Origin: Bryobacteraceae bacterium
GTDB taxonomy: Bacteria; Acidobacteriota; Terriglobia; Bryobacterales; Bryobacteraceae
Direction: 5' to 3'
Assembly (NCBI GenBank): GCA_030041495.1
Contig: JASHNT010000093.1
Coordinates: 1-53,028, forward strand
DNA: 53,028 nucleotides
Shown: in pieces, positions 16,161 through 25,179 of the stretch
Layout of the letters: each line of letters starts with the position of its first letter
Numbering within the stretch: position 1 is the stretch's first letter
Program-made: the position numbers and the translations under genes
Notes under the pieces: generated by a model
What the model saw: the letters and a program-made list of their open reading frames with translations, nothing else
Database searches by the model: none
What the model was told of the DNA's origin: nothing

Positions 16161-16764
16161 ATTTCCTCGCAATGAGTGCTCCAAAAATAATATGCAACGC
16201 TCCGAAGCCGAAGCCCAGCCAGAAATCGGCCCAGGCGGCCGGCGTGAAGATTGCGATCGCCCCGGTTGCCAGAAAACATGCGCCCATCACCGGAACCACG
16301 GGAGTGGAAAACGCTCCGCCCGCGATTACGCCTGCGCCATACAGCATCAACCAGATTCCGGGGATCACGCTCCAGGCGCCCACCTGCCACATCGCGACGG
16401 TCAGCGCCGCACCGGCGATCAGCGGAGGCACAAAACTGAACACGAATTTGCGCGCCGGCGAATTCCACAGCGGCAGCCCCGCCGCACGAGCCTTCCGCGC
16501 CATCGCCAGCAGACCGGCCGCCACGGCGATCACGCCCTCGATCAGCCAGCTCAGCATCCAGGTTTCGCGCGAGGCCGCGTGCGAAGCCAGACCCGCCGCA
16601 GCCAACGCAGTCGCGCCCATCGCCACTCCGCCCCAGCCGGGAACCGCAGTGAAGGAACCGGCGCGCTCCATGGTCTCGCGGATGTAGCGCAAATTGTCGA
16701 TGGCATGGTCGTGAATAGCTGCGGGCTGGACAGCGTTCTTGCGGATGGGTTCGACGTGAGCCAT
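16150..16764 (-). CDS. Membrane protein with about six transmembrane segments
   Basis: The 204-residue protein has a polar start (about 1-40, HAIDNLRYIRETMERAG) and then roughly six hydrophobic segments, for example GGVAMGATALAAAGLASHA, WLIEGVIAVAAGLLAMARK, SFVPPLIAGAALTVAMW and LGFGFGALHIIFGALIAR. It is an integral inner-membrane protein with no transporter motif. Its 3' end overlaps the winged-helix regulator gene, so the two are translated together; such membrane-protein/regulator pairs often act as a signal and response unit, which is inference. Its promoter is well defined (16772-16801) and leaves only seven bases before the ATG. Confidence 0.75.
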   Translation of the reverse strand: MAHVEPIRKNAVQPAAIHDHAIDNLRYIRETMERAGSFTAVPGWGGVAMGATALAAAGLASHAASRETWMLSWLIEGVIAVAAGLLAMARKARAAGLPLWNSPARKFVFSFVPPLIAGAALTVAMWQVGAWSVIPGIWLMLYGAGVIAGGAFSTPVVPVMGACFLATGAIAIFTPAAWADFWLGFGFGALHIIFGALIARKYGG

Positions 16765-16771
16765 TTTTTTT

Positions 16772-16801
16772 AAGATACACGGCGGCCGAAGCCGATGTCA
16801 A
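16772..16801 (-). promoter_or_regulatory. Sigma-70-type promoter of the membrane protein-regulator-uppS operon
   Basis: On the minus strand a perfect -35 box TTGACA (16801-16796) and a -10 box TATCTT (16777-16772) are separated by 18 bases. The start codon ATG at 16764 follows the -10 box after seven bases, so transcription would begin at or next to the ATG and the mRNA would be leaderless. Confidence 0.75.
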
Positions 16802-16824
16802 GTACTTTACAGCACCAAGTAAAG
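16799..16824. promoter_or_regulatory. Candidate operator overlapping the -35 box
   Basis: The palindrome AAGTACTT (16800-16807) abuts and partly overlaps the -35 box of the leftward promoter. A second half-site follows: CAAGTA occurs at 16799-16804 and again at 16816-16821, and CTTTAC (16805-16810) is inverted as GTAAAG (16819-16824). The position fits repression by the winged-helix regulator encoded downstream in the same operon, but binding is inferred. Confidence 0.5.
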
Positions 16825-16869
16825 GGCGGCGGTACTGCTCCCCACACTGGTACTATTGAAAGAACAAAG

Positions 16870-17685
16870 ATGCAAAAGCTGTTGGCGGAGCTCGCGCCGG
16901 CCGGCCCGGATTACGAATTGGCGCGGGCGATCGACCCCACGCGGCTACCCGCCCACATCGCCATCATCATGGACGGTAACGGGCGCTGGGCCAAAAATAG
17001 GCACCTGCCGCGCGTTTCCGGACACAGGGCCGGCGTGCAGGCGGTGCGCACCACGGTGGAGACCTCCGCGCAGCTCGGCATTGAAGCGCTGACGCTCTAC
17101 GCCTTTTCCATGGAGAATTGGAAACGCCCGCGCGCCGAGGTGGAAACTTTGTGGCGTCTGCTCCGGCATTACCTCGGAGCGGAGCTTCCCACCATGATGA
17201 AGCACGGCATCCGCTTCTCGGCCATTGGGCGCGTCGACGCATTGCCTGCGATGGTGCGCGGGGAGCTGGACGAAGTGATCCGGCGCACGGAGCACAATGA
17301 CGGGCTGCGCTTGAATCTGGCGATCAACTACGGAGGCCGTGCGGAGATCGTCGATGCCGTGAAAGCATTGCTCGAAGACGTGCGCGCCGGCCAAGCGGAG
17401 ATCGACGAGGCCGCCATTTCGGCGCGCCTCTACACGGCGGGAATGCCCGACCCCGACTTGCTGATCCGCACCTCCGGCGAGATGCGCGTGAGTAATTTTC
17501 TACTGTGGCAGATCGCCTACGCGGAGCTGTACGTCACGCACACCCTGTGGCCGGATTTCACTCGAGCGGAGCTGCTGGAAGCGATTCTCGACTACCAGCG
17601 CCGCGACCGCCGGTTCGGCGGCCTGGGCTCTCCGGTTCCCTCCGGCGACGCGTGGATGGAACCGGCCGGCGTGCGAGTTCGATGA
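16870..17685 (+). CDS. uppS: Undecaprenyl diphosphate synthase, copy 2
   Basis: I start at ATG 16870 (271 residues). An in-frame ATG at 16795 lies inside the divergent promoter and would add 25 unlikely residues. The core holds all family motifs: [74 protein letters not shown] and LWPDFTRAEL. It makes the C55 lipid carrier for peptidoglycan and O-antigen synthesis. Its stop overlaps the cdsA start by four bases (ATGA), the classic uppS-cdsA arrangement, so this is probably the housekeeping copy. Confidence 0.93.
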   Translation: MQKLLAELAPAGPDYELARAIDPTRLPAHIAIIMDGNGRWAKNRHLPRVSGHRAGVQAVRTTVETSAQLGIEALTLYAFSMENWKRPRAEVETLWRLLRHYLGAELPTMMKHGIRFSAIGRVDALPAMVRGELDEVIRRTEHNDGLRLNLAINYGGRAEIVDAVKALLEDVRAGQAEIDEAAISARLYTAGMPDPDLLIRTSGEMRVSNFLLWQIAYAELYVTHTLWPDFTRAELLEAILDYQRRDRRFGGLGSPVPSGDAWMEPAGVRVR

Positions 17686-18467
17686 AGCGGATCGCGACGG
17701 CGCTGGTCCTGATTCCGGTAGTAGTGTGGGTGGTGCTGGCCGCTCCGTACTGGGTCTTCATCGCCGTACTTGCCTTGATCGGCCTGCTGGCATTTCACGA
17801 GTTCGATCACATCGCGGCTGCGCAAAATCTCTCGCCTGCCGGATGGCCGGGAATGGCTGCCGGTTTGACGCTGCTGCTTGCCCCGGAGCCCTTTTCCGCC
17901 GCCATCGTGATTGCGCTGGTGGCCATGACGGTGGCGCTGCGAGAAACCGATCTCGCCCGAGCCTTGCCACGAGCCGCTGTCTTTCTGCTCGGCGTGCTCT
18001 ACATCTTTGGTGCTTGGCGCTGCGCCATCGGCCTACGCGGGATCGGTGCGCATCTATTGATGGTCGCGCTCCTGGTCGGATGGGCCGGCGACAGCGCGGC
18101 CCTGTATGTCGGCAAGGCTTTCGGCAAGCGCAAGCTCGCGCCGCATGTCAGCCCCGGGAAGACCGTCGAGGGTTCCGTTGGATCGATCCTCGGCGCGATG
18201 CTTGCGGCATTGATCTACGCCCACTTTCTGATTCCTGATGTCTCGATCCCCACCGCGCTGATCCTGGGCGCTGTGGCCAATGTCGCCGCGCAGGTCGGCG
18301 ATCTGTGCGAATCGGCCTTCAAACGCGGGGCGAACCTGAAGGATAGCGGCAGCATGCTCCCGGGCCATGGAGGCTGGCTCGATCGCATCGATTCGAGCCT
18401 GTTTACGGTACCCGTGGTCTACGCCATGGAGGTCCTTACGAAGAGCTATGCCCACATCCAGCTTTGA
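17682..18467 (+). CDS. cdsA: Phosphatidate cytidylyltransferase (CDP-diglyceride synthase)
   Basis: The 261-residue protein starts at ATG 17682, overlapping uppS by four bases. It has about seven or eight hydrophobic segments and the family signature near its C-terminus: ESAFKRGANLKDSGSMLPGH followed by GGWLDRIDSSLF, plus the upstream WAGDSAALYVGKAFGKRKL and SPGKTVEGSVGS. It makes CDP-diacylglycerol from phosphatidic acid and CTP in the inner membrane, the branch point of phospholipid synthesis. The C-terminal 20 bases overlap the next gene. Confidence 0.94.
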   Translation: MKRIATALVLIPVVVWVVLAAPYWVFIAVLALIGLLAFHEFDHIAAAQNLSPAGWPGMAAGLTLLLAPEPFSAAIVIALVAMTVALRETDLARALPRAAVFLLGVLYIFGAWRCAIGLRGIGAHLLMVALLVGWAGDSAALYVGKAFGKRKLAPHVSPGKTVEGSVGSILGAMLAALIYAHFLIPDVSIPTALILGAVANVAAQVGDLCESAFKRGANLKDSGSMLPGHGGWLDRIDSSLFTVPVVYAMEVLTKSYAHIQL

Positions 18468-19452
18468 AGCGCTCCTGGCCACCAACACGGACGGCAAGTT
18501 CGCCGCAAGCATTCAGCCCGTCGCGAAGGAGGCGTTGCCTCCCGGCGAAATTCTGGTGCGAGTCCGCTATTCCAGCCTGAATTACAAGGACGGACTCGCG
18601 GTGACCGGGCGGCCCGGCGTGATTCGAAAATTTCCGATGATTCCGGGCATCGACTTCGCCGGCATCGTGGAGGAATCCACGTCAACCGAATTTCGTCCGG
18701 GCGATAGCGTTGTGCTGACCGGGGCCGGTGCCGGCGAGAGCGCTTGGGGCGGATATGCGGAGTTCGCTCGTTGGGATGCCGAGCATCTGGTAAATTTGCC
18801 CGCTGGGATCTCGCTGGAGCAGTCGATGGCCATCGGCACAGCCGGGTTCACGGCGATGCAATGCGTCATCGCTCTAGAAAAACATTCCGCGCAGCGCATA
18901 GCAAAAGAGGCCGGCCGCGAAATCCTGGTCACCGGCGCGGGTGGAGGCGTCGGCGGCATCGCCATCGCGATTCTGGCAAAGCTCGGATACAAGGTCGCGG
19001 CATCGACAGGGCGCGCGGAATTGAGCGACTACCTGCGTTCCCTCGGGGCGTCGGAAATCGTCCCGCGCGAATCGCTGACGGCCGCGTCTCCAAAAGGACT
19101 CGAACGCGAACGATGGGGCGGCGCTGTGGATAGCGTGGGAGGCCCAACGCTCGCCAGCATTTTGCCGGGGATGGCGAACAACGCGAGCGTGGCTTCGTGC
19201 GGGTTGGCCGGCGGCACAGCCTTCAGCGCCACCGTGCTGCCCTTTATTTTGCGCGGTGTCAATCTGCTGGGGATCAATTCGGTGCGCGTTACGCGCGAAG
19301 AACGAAGCGAAGTGTGGTCCAGGCTCGCGCGCGATTTGCCGCTGGACCGATTGGACGCGATGACCGAAGTGGCGCCGCTCGATCGCGTGTTCGAGCTGGC
19401 CGAAAAAATCCTGGCCGGCAAGATTCGCGGGCGCGTGGTGTTGAGCGTCTGA
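18448..19452 (+). CDS. Zinc-free quinone oxidoreductase of the AcuI/YhdH (acryloyl-CoA reductase-like) family
   Basis: Starting at ATG 18448, which overlaps the cdsA end by 20 bases, the product has 334 residues. It shows the medium-chain reductase layout: a GroES-like part with RVRYSSLNYKDGLAVTGRPG and PMIPGIDFAGIV, the family-typical GFTAMQCVIALE, then the NADPH-binding loop VTGAGGGVGGIAIAILAKLG (about 160-180) and SVGGPTLASIL. AcuI/YhdH members reduce acryloyl-CoA or similar acceptors with NADPH; the real substrate is not readable. The overlap suggests co-transcription with uppS-cdsA, though a metabolic link is not obvious. Confidence 0.87.
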   Translation: MPTSSFEALLATNTDGKFAASIQPVAKEALPPGEILVRVRYSSLNYKDGLAVTGRPGVIRKFPMIPGIDFAGIVEESTSTEFRPGDSVVLTGAGAGESAWGGYAEFARWDAEHLVNLPAGISLEQSMAIGTAGFTAMQCVIALEKHSAQRIAKEAGREILVTGAGGGVGGIAIAILAKLGYKVAASTGRAELSDYLRSLGASEIVPRESLTAASPKGLERERWGGAVDSVGGPTLASILPGMANNASVASCGLAGGTAFSATVLPFILRGVNLLGINSVRVTREERSEVWSRLARDLPLDRLDAMTEVAPLDRVFELAEKILAGKIRGRVVLSV

Positions 19453-19493
19453 TATGGTGCCGCGTGTCTGATTTTTGATATTGTGACCGGTGT

Positions 19494-19919
19494 ATGGCGA
19501 CGCAGCACGACTATATCCGAACGATCCGATTCCTTTACGACGCGTTCGAGCATCGCGATGCGGAGCGGGTGGTGGCGCTGCTCGATCCGGAAATCGAGTG
19601 GACCTCGGCGGAGAATTTCATCTACGCCGACCACAGCCCGTATGTGGGCACGCGGGCCGTCGCGCAACTTCTGTTCGGAAGGCTGCTGGTGGACTGGGAC
19701 AATTTTGAGATGCTCCCTCAAGAAATTCTCGGCAGCGGAGATATTGTGATCGCCAACGGGCGCTTTCGCGGAATTTTCAAAGCCAACGGCGCTCGTGTGG
19801 ACGCGCAGTTCGTGCAAGTGTTCCAGTTCAAGGACGGCAAAGTCGCCAAATGCCAGATGTACACGGACACGGCGCAATTCAAAGAGGCCGTCAGCGGGAT
19901 GCGCACCGCTGGGGCTTAA
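19494..19919 (+). CDS. SnoaL-like/NTF2-fold protein
   Basis: The 141-residue protein has the SnoaL layout: a first helix IRTIRFLYDAFEHRDAERVV, then ALLDPEIEWTSAENF, a conserved YVGTRAVAQLLFGRLLVDW, and strands IVIANGRFRGIFKANG and AQFVQVFQFKDGKVAKCQMY. The fold forms a cone-shaped pocket used by isomerases and small-molecule binders; no function can be assigned. A TATTGT hexamer (19479-19484) lies nine bases before the ATG and there is no Shine-Dalgarno sequence. It converges with the DUF2277 gene, six bases apart. Confidence 0.82.
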   Translation: MATQHDYIRTIRFLYDAFEHRDAERVVALLDPEIEWTSAENFIYADHSPYVGTRAVAQLLFGRLLVDWDNFEMLPQEILGSGDIVIANGRFRGIFKANGARVDAQFVQVFQFKDGKVAKCQMYTDTAQFKEAVSGMRTAGA

Positions 19920-19925
19920 CGACGC

Positions 19926-20195
19926 TCAGCCTCCGAAACGCCGTGCGGCACGCGCTCTCGCCTTAACGGCCTCCTCCTCGCGATTCTTCGGCGCGGCCTC
20001 GGTCTCAAGCGCCGACAGCAGCCGCAGCGAGGCCGCCGCGATCTCATCCACAGCGGCTTGAAACGGACTCTCATTCATCTTCGACGGCTTGTGGAATCCA
20101 CTGATCTTGCGCACGAATTGGAGCGACGCAGCCCGAACTTCGCCATCGGTCACGGGTGGGTCGAAATTGAAGAGCGGTCGAATGTTGCGGCACAT
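19926..20195 (-). CDS. DUF2277 family protein
   Basis: The 89-residue product begins MCRNIRPLFNFDPPVTDGEV and continues RAASLQFVRKISGFHKPSK and FQAAVDEIAAASLRLLSAL, which is the DUF2277 pattern. The family consists of small cytoplasmic helical proteins with unknown function. A GAGGG ribosome-binding site precedes the ATG. It is divergent from the DUF4279 gene with only 20 bases between start codons, so the promoters must overlap the neighbouring genes. Confidence 0.88.
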   Translation of the reverse strand: MCRNIRPLFNFDPPVTDGEVRAASLQFVRKISGFHKPSKMNESPFQAAVDEIAAASLRLLSALETEAAPKNREEEAVKARARAARRFGG

Positions 20196-20215
20196 GGCGT
20201 TGCCCTCAAGGTAGC

Positions 20216-20689
20216 ATGGAGTTTGTGATCAAGCCATCCCAACGCAAGCCGCCGGTGGGCGCGCCTGAGGGAACAGTGTGGTCCGGCGGGCCGGTAGATC
20301 GGTTCAGAATCACGCTCCGGATTTCCGGCGAGCATCTTGATCCGGACCGCATCTCGGCGCTGTTACGTTGCAAGCCTTCAGGGTCGGAGCGGAAAGGCGC
20401 GCCGGTTGGATCGAGAATCCCGAAACGAGGGCAATGGCACCTGACCGTCGACTCGAAGGACTGCAGCGAGGAAGTCGATGTCGAGGATGCTGTTCGGATG
20501 CTGCTTGACCGGCTGCCGTCGGCTTCGGAGCCGTGGTCGTCGCTGAGTCGCGACTACCGGGTGGATATATTCTGGGGAATCTTTATGGACAGGGAGAACC
20601 AAGGGTTCGGGATTCCAGCGGAAATATCGAGGATGTTGGCTGACCGGCGTCTCGAGACCGGGTTCGATGTCTACGCGCCGGAGATCTGA
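20216..20689 (+). CDS. DUF4279 family protein
   Basis: The 157-residue protein matches the DUF4279 layout: FRITLRISGEHLDPDRISAL, then LRCKPSGSERKGAP, the central RGQWHLTV, an acidic helix (EEVDVEDAVRMLLDRLP), and a C-terminal GFGIPAEISRMLADRRLETG. The family is small, soluble and uncharacterised; some members are found near toxin-immunity genes, but nothing of that kind is seen here. Its stop is three bases from the copA stop on the other strand. Confidence 0.75.
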   Translation: MEFVIKPSQRKPPVGAPEGTVWSGGPVDRFRITLRISGEHLDPDRISALLRCKPSGSERKGAPVGSRIPKRGQWHLTVDSKDCSEEVDVEDAVRMLLDRLPSASEPWSSLSRDYRVDIFWGIFMDRENQGFGIPAEISRMLADRRLETGFDVYAPEI

Positions 20690-20692
20690 CCG

Positions 20693-22834
20693 TCAAATGC
20701 GGACGCGTTTGAGTCGCAGGCTGTTGGTCACCACGCTCACCGAACTTGCGGCCATCGCCGCGCTGGCGATTACCGGGCTCAGAAATCCGAGCGCAGCCGC
20801 CGGGATCGCGATCACGTTATAACCCAGAGCCCACGCCAGATTCTGGCGCATGATTTTCCAGGCCGCTCGCGAAAGCGAGACGGCGTCGGCGACCGCCCGC
20901 AGGTCACTGCGCAGTAGGGTAACCGCTCCGGCTTCCATGGCCACATCGGTCCCGGACCCCATGGCGAAGCCCACGTCGGCTTGCGCCAAAGCCGGCGCGT
21001 CATTGATTCCGTCTCCCGCCATCGCCACCACGCGTCCCTCGCTCTGCAAGCGGCGAATCTCCGCGGCTTTTCCATCCGGCAGAACTTCGGCGATCACCTG
21101 CGCGATACCGGCCTGCGCAGCGACCGTTTCGGCCACCTGACGCCGGTCCCCGGTGAGCATCACTGGATTCAGTCCGAGTCGTTTCAATTGTTCGACTGCG
21201 GCTTTGGTTGTGCCCCGGATCGGATCTGCTACCCGAATCCATCCGGCGAAGGCGCCATCTATCGCCACAACAATTCCCTCTGACGATGTTTGCACTCCGT
21301 GCTGTGCCAGGAACGCCGTGTTGCCGATCAGCACCTCGCGCCCTGTCACGCGGGCTTGAATGCCGAGCCCGGCCAAGGCTCGAAAAGCTTCGGCTTCCGG
21401 CAACAGCAGTCCGCGATGCCGGGCGAAATCGACAACCGCTCGCGCGAGGGGATGTTCAGAGCGCGACTCGGCTGCGGCCGCCAGGCGTAGAGCGTCCTCG
21501 GAAAGACTCACTTCGATCACTCGCGGCTTACCTTCGGTGACCGTGCCCGTCTTATCGAGTACAACGGTATCGACGCGGCGCAGTTTTTCGAGAGCCTCTC
21601 CGCCTTTGATCAGCAGGCCCATCCGCGCTCCGCGGCCCGTTGCCACCATCACCGCGGTCGGGACCGCGAGCCCCATGGCGCAAGGGCACGCGATGATCAG
21701 CACCGCGACAGCCGCTACCGCGGCTTCTATAATTCCGTGATGCGTGACAAGCCAACCCGCCAGCGTCAGCGCCGCAAGCCCGCACACCGTGGGTACGAAG
21801 ATGCGGCTGATGCGGTCGGCTAGCCGTTCGATGGGCGCACGTGAAGCCTGCGCTTGGCGCATCAAAGCTACGATGCGCGCCAGTACGCTCGATTCACCAA
21901 GCGTCGTCGCCCGGTAGCGGAAGCTGCCGGTGGAATTCACCGTGCCGCCCGTGATTGTGCTTCCCGCTCTCTTCTCGGCCGGAGCAGGCTCACCCGTAAG
22001 CATGGATTCATCAACGAAGCTGGAGCCGTCTTCAACCACGCCGTCCACCGGGAGTTTTTCGCCCGGCCGAACCACCATCAGATCGCCGCACTGGACTTGA
22101 GCGACGGGGATTTCCGACTCGATACCATCGCGCATCACACGAGCAATCAGCGGTTGAAGCCCGATAAGGGCCCGGAGAGCACCCGTGGTTTGATGCTTCG
22201 CTCGCGCCTCCAGGGCCTTGCCGGTCACCACAAAGGCGATGATCAGCGTGGCCGCTTCAAAGTAGGTGTGCGTCGCGATGCCATGCGCGCGGAAGAAATC
22301 GGGTGCGAGGGTGACAACAATGGAATAGAGCGCCGCAGCGCCGGAGCCCAGCGCAATCAGCGTGTCCATGCCGGAGGCACCGTGCAGCGCCGCAGTGAAG
22401 GCTCCGGCGAAGATGTTCCGGCCTGCCCAGGCTATTACAAAGAGCGTGACCGCGAGCAGCAGCCAATTCATCCGCGCGTCATCGGGAAAGCGCACCGAAA
22501 CGCCCATCGCGATCGCGCCCAGCGCGAGGCTGACCACTGCCTTGATCGAAAGGCCGCGCGCTTCTGCGAGTTCGGCTCGCTCCCGTTCTTCCTGCTCTTG
22601 AAAAGCCGTTTGGCCTGGAGTGGGCAGTTCGGCTTCGTAGCCGGTTTCGCGAATGGCATCCAGCAGCGCAGGCGGCGCGACGGCTGCAGGATCGAAAATG
22701 ACGGTCGCCGCATTGGTCATGAGGCTGACGGCGGCGCGCTCGACCCCCGGCACTTCTTCGAGCGCATGCTGCACGTGCGCCTGGCAGGCGGCGCAGGTCA
22801 TGCCGCCGACATTGATGTGCAATGTCTCCGTCAT
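20693..22834 (-). CDS. copA: Copper-exporting P1B-type ATPase
   Basis: The 713-residue pump has one N-terminal metal-binding domain ([11 protein letters not shown], residues 11-21), eight expected transmembrane helices, the copper-specific CPC motif (C383-P384-C385 in [13 protein letters not shown]), the phosphorylated D427 in [11 protein letters not shown], the SEHPLA nucleotide-domain motif, [10 protein letters not shown], and helix-7/8 motifs [10 protein letters not shown] and MAASSVSVV. These features point to Cu(I) export from the cytoplasm using ATP. It overlaps the upstream copZ-like gene by four bases (ATGA) and ends a leftward run that includes malate synthase. Confidence 0.95.
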   Translation of the reverse strand: MTETLHINVGGMTCAACQAHVQHALEEVPGVERAAVSLMTNAATVIFDPAAVAPPALLDAIRETGYEAELPTPGQTAFQEQEERERAELAEARGLSIKAVVSLALGAIAMGVSVRFPDDARMNWLLLAVTLFVIAWAGRNIFAGAFTAALHGASGMDTLIALGSGAAALYSIVVTLAPDFFRAHGIATHTYFEAATLIIAFVVTGKALEARAKHQTTGALRALIGLQPLIARVMRDGIESEIPVAQVQCGDLMVVRPGEKLPVDGVVEDGSSFVDESMLTGEPAPAEKRAGSTITGGTVNSTGSFRYRATTLGESSVLARIVALMRQAQASRAPIERLADRISRIFVPTVCGLAALTLAGWLVTHHGIIEAAVAAVAVLIIACPCAMGLAVPTAVMVATGRGARMGLLIKGGEALEKLRRVDTVVLDKTGTVTEGKPRVIEVSLSEDALRLAAAAESRSEHPLARAVVDFARHRGLLLPEAEAFRALAGLGIQARVTGREVLIGNTAFLAQHGVQTSSEGIVVAIDGAFAGWIRVADPIRGTTKAAVEQLKRLGLNPVMLTGDRRQVAETVAAQAGIAQVIAEVLPDGKAAEIRRLQSEGRVVAMAGDGINDAPALAQADVGFAMGSGTDVAMEAGAVTLLRSDLRAVADAVSLSRAAWKIMRQNLAWALGYNVIAIPAAALGFLSPVIASAAMAASSVSVVTNSLRLKRVRI

Positions 22835-23025
22835 TCGACCTTGCGAGGTTGGTAACCCGCCTTGCGCACGGCCTCTAAAACCAGCTCCTCATGACTGGCA
22901 TCGACCGAGACCATCGCACTCCCGACCTCGACCTTTCCAGCCTTCGCGCCCTCTACGCTGGTAATCGCGTTCTGGACCCGGCGTACACAGGCGTCGCAGT
23001 GCATTCCTTCGATGGCGAGCTTCAT
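22831..23025 (-). CDS. copZ: CopZ-like copper chaperone (heavy-metal-associated domain)
   Basis: Starting at ATG 23025, the 64-residue protein is a single HMA domain: [20 protein letters not shown] with the metal-binding pair C10 and C13, then the fold-typical [20 protein letters not shown] and [13 protein letters not shown]. It would bind Cu(I) in the cytoplasm and pass it to CopA, whose start overlaps its stop by four bases. The gene follows the membrane-protein gene by only two bases. No CueR or CopY-type regulator is seen nearby. Confidence 0.9.
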   Translation of the reverse strand: MKLAIEGMHCDACVRRVQNAITSVEGAKAGKVEVGSAMVSVDASHEELVLEAVRKAGYQPRKVE

Positions 23026-23027
23026 GA

Positions 23028-23534
23028 TTATAGGATGCACAAAGACAGAGGAAGGTCGCGCGGGCGGCCAAGCCGGGCGCCCGCGAACAGGCACCCGAAC
23101 AACAGAGCCTGTCCGGCGGCGGTGGTGAAAAGAGACTCGATGTAGCGGCTGTCACGCAGCGAATCGATGATCAGCCGCAAGAGCCAGGGCACATTAAGCG
23201 GTAGTAGCGGATTGAAATCGCGCAGTGTGAGCGTCGCAGCGAACACGACAACCGCCAGCCCCGGGCTCTTGCGTCCCGCGACCCATCCCGCGGCCACCAG
23301 CGCCCCGCAATCGAGCAGAGCCCGTCCGGTGGGGAACCACACCGGCCCGAACGCTCGCGCGAACCGGACCAGCAGCAACTCCATCAGGTAGGCAAGCACG
23401 AACAGCGTCACCCAGGCAAGAACGACCGCGCGGAGGGCGGGGAAGATCTTCAGCCGTGAATAAACGCGAATGAACGCAGATTCGTGTCTATTTTCGGGAA
23501 CTTGTCCGGTATCGGATTCGCGGCTTAAATTCAA
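23028..23534 (-). CDS. Membrane protein translationally coupled to malate synthase
   Basis: The most plausible start is TTG 23534, which overlaps the malate synthase stop in a TTGA arrangement, giving 168 residues. Longer in-frame extensions run inside malate synthase and look like an out-of-frame shadow. The protein has a polar N-terminus of about 30 residues and about four hydrophobic segments (for example [46 protein letters not shown] and [16 protein letters not shown]). No family is recognised. Its position directly before copZ suggests a link with copper handling, but this is only inference. Confidence 0.6.
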   Translation of the reverse strand: MNLSRESDTGQVPENRHESAFIRVYSRLKIFPALRAVVLAWVTLFVLAYLMELLLVRFARAFGPVWFPTGRALLDCGALVAAGWVAGRKSPGLAVVVFAATLTLRDFNPLLPLNVPWLLRLIIDSLRDSRYIESLFTTAAGQALLFGCLFAGARLGRPRDLPLSLCIL

Positions 23535-25117
23535 TCCAAATAATCGTACGCCACCAGCGTCAAAAACTCCGGGAACTCCGCGCTGGTCATCATCTGCTCG
23601 AACAAGCGTCCGGCGTCGGTGAAGCGGCCTCCGGGAGATTTCGCCTTCAGCTTTGCCAGCACCTCGTCCGTTAGCCGCCGGACCAATTCGGGCGTCACCG
23701 GCCGGCCGTCGTCTAGCTTCGCGCCGTGCTTGACCCACTGCCACACCTGCGCGCGGCAGATCTCCGCGGTCGCGGCGTCTTCCATCAGGTTGTAAATCGG
23801 CACGCAGCCGATGCCGCGCAGCCACGCCTCTAAATATTGCAAGCCCACGTCGATGTTCCAGCGCAGGCCCGCTTCGGTGATCGTTCCGGTGGGCACTTCC
23901 AGCAGATCCTTGGCCGTAACATGCACGTCTTCGCGCTTGACGAAGATCTGGTTGGGAGTCTTCATGTACTCATCGAAAACCTCCTTGGCGACCGGCACCA
24001 GGCCCGGGTGCGCCACCCAGGTTCCGTCGTGTCCGGCTTTGACTTCGCGCAGCTTGTCGGCGCGGACCTTGTCAAGCGCCTGTTGATTGGCCACCGGGTC
24101 ATTCTTGATCGGAACCTGTGCCGCCATCCCGCCCATGGCATGGATCTCGCGGCGATGGCAGGTCTGGATCAGCAGGTCCACGTACGATTTCAAGAAGTGC
24201 CGCTCCATGGTCACTTCGCTGCGGTTGGGCAGCATGAAGCTGGGATGGTTACGGAATTTCTTGATGAAGCTGAACATGTAATCCCAGCGGCCGCAGTTGA
24301 GCCCCGCGGAATGATCGCGCAGCTCATATAGGATTTCGTCCATCTCGAACGCGCCGAAAATCGTCTCGATCAGCACCGTGGCGCGTATGGTTCCGCGCGG
24401 GACGCCCAGCAGGTCTTGCGCGGCGTTGAACACGTCGTTCCACAGGCGAGCCTCCAGGTGGCTCTCCATCTTGGGCAGATAAAAGTACGGCCCGGTGCCG
24501 CGCGCCATCAGGTTCCCGGCGTTGTGGAAGAAATACAGCCCGAAGTCGAAAATGGATCCGGACATCGGCTTCCCGTCGATCCAGGCGTGCTTCTCGTTCA
24601 GGTGCCAGCCGCGCGGGCGCACCAGCAGAACCGCCGTCTTGTCGTTGAGCTTGTACGCTTTGCCTTCCGGACTGGTGTAATCGATGACGCGATTGACGGC
24701 ATCGCGCAGATTGTACTGCCCATCCACGTTGTTCAGCCAGGAAGGCGAGTTCGCATCTTCCAGGTCCGCCATGAACACGCTCGCGCTGGAGTTCAGCGCG
24801 TTGATGATCATCTTGCGATCCACGGGTCCGGTAATCTCGACGCGGCGGTCCGTCAAGTCGGCCGGAATGGGCGCGGCGGTCCAGGAGGCCCTGCGAATGT
24901 CAGCGGTTTCGGGAAGAAAATCGGGGAACTTGCCGGCGTCGATCTCGGCCTGGCGGGTCTTGCGCCGAGCCAGCAACTGCTGGCGGCGTTCTTCAAACTC
25001 GCGAGCAAGTGTGGCGACGAAGCGCAGGGCTTCCGGCGTCAGGATTTCCGCCTGAGTCGCGGTCAGCGGCGCTTTGACTTCGATCCCCGGCGCGCCGGCT
25101 TGGGTGCTGGATGACAT
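23531..25117 (-). CDS. aceB: Malate synthase A
   Basis: The 528-residue enzyme (start ATG 25117) matches malate synthase A in length. Visible are the catalytic arginine region [12 protein letters not shown] (R167), the metal ligand region [15 protein letters not shown] (E251), the family signature [17 protein letters not shown] at 267-283, and the catalytic-base motif [11 protein letters not shown] near 448. It condenses glyoxylate with acetyl-CoA in the glyoxylate shunt. Isocitrate lyase is not in the window. A TATACT hexamer (25129-25124) ends six bases before the ATG, indicating its own leaderless promoter. It is followed without gaps by a membrane protein, copZ and copA. Confidence 0.95.
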   Translation of the reverse strand: MSSSTQAGAPGIEVKAPLTATQAEILTPEALRFVATLAREFEERRQQLLARRKTRQAEIDAGKFPDFLPETADIRRASWTAAPIPADLTDRRVEITGPVDRKMIINALNSSASVFMADLEDANSPSWLNNVDGQYNLRDAVNRVIDYTSPEGKAYKLNDKTAVLLVRPRGWHLNEKHAWIDGKPMSGSIFDFGLYFFHNAGNLMARGTGPYFYLPKMESHLEARLWNDVFNAAQDLLGVPRGTIRATVLIETIFGAFEMDEILYELRDHSAGLNCGRWDYMFSFIKKFRNHPSFMLPNRSEVTMERHFLKSYVDLLIQTCHRREIHAMGGMAAQVPIKNDPVANQQALDKVRADKLREVKAGHDGTWVAHPGLVPVAKEVFDEYMKTPNQIFVKREDVHVTAKDLLEVPTGTITEAGLRWNIDVGLQYLEAWLRGIGCVPIYNLMEDAATAEICRAQVWQWVKHGAKLDDGRPVTPELVRRLTDEVLAKLKAKSPGGRFTDAGRLFEQMMTSAEFPEFLTLVAYDYLD

Positions 25118-25179
25118 CCCAACAGTATATTCAAGTCGCGGAAGGCATTGAAGCGCGCAAGGCCCGTTTGAGGACCCTC

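Noticed and set aside
16795-16869. Upstream ATG for uppS copy 2
   Set aside because: It lies within the divergent promoter and operator and would add a non-conserved stretch; ATG 16870 gives the usual size.
23535-23825. N-terminal extension of the membrane protein into malate synthase
   Set aside because: The added residues are the out-of-frame shadow of aceB, rich in Arg/Ala, with no conservation expected.
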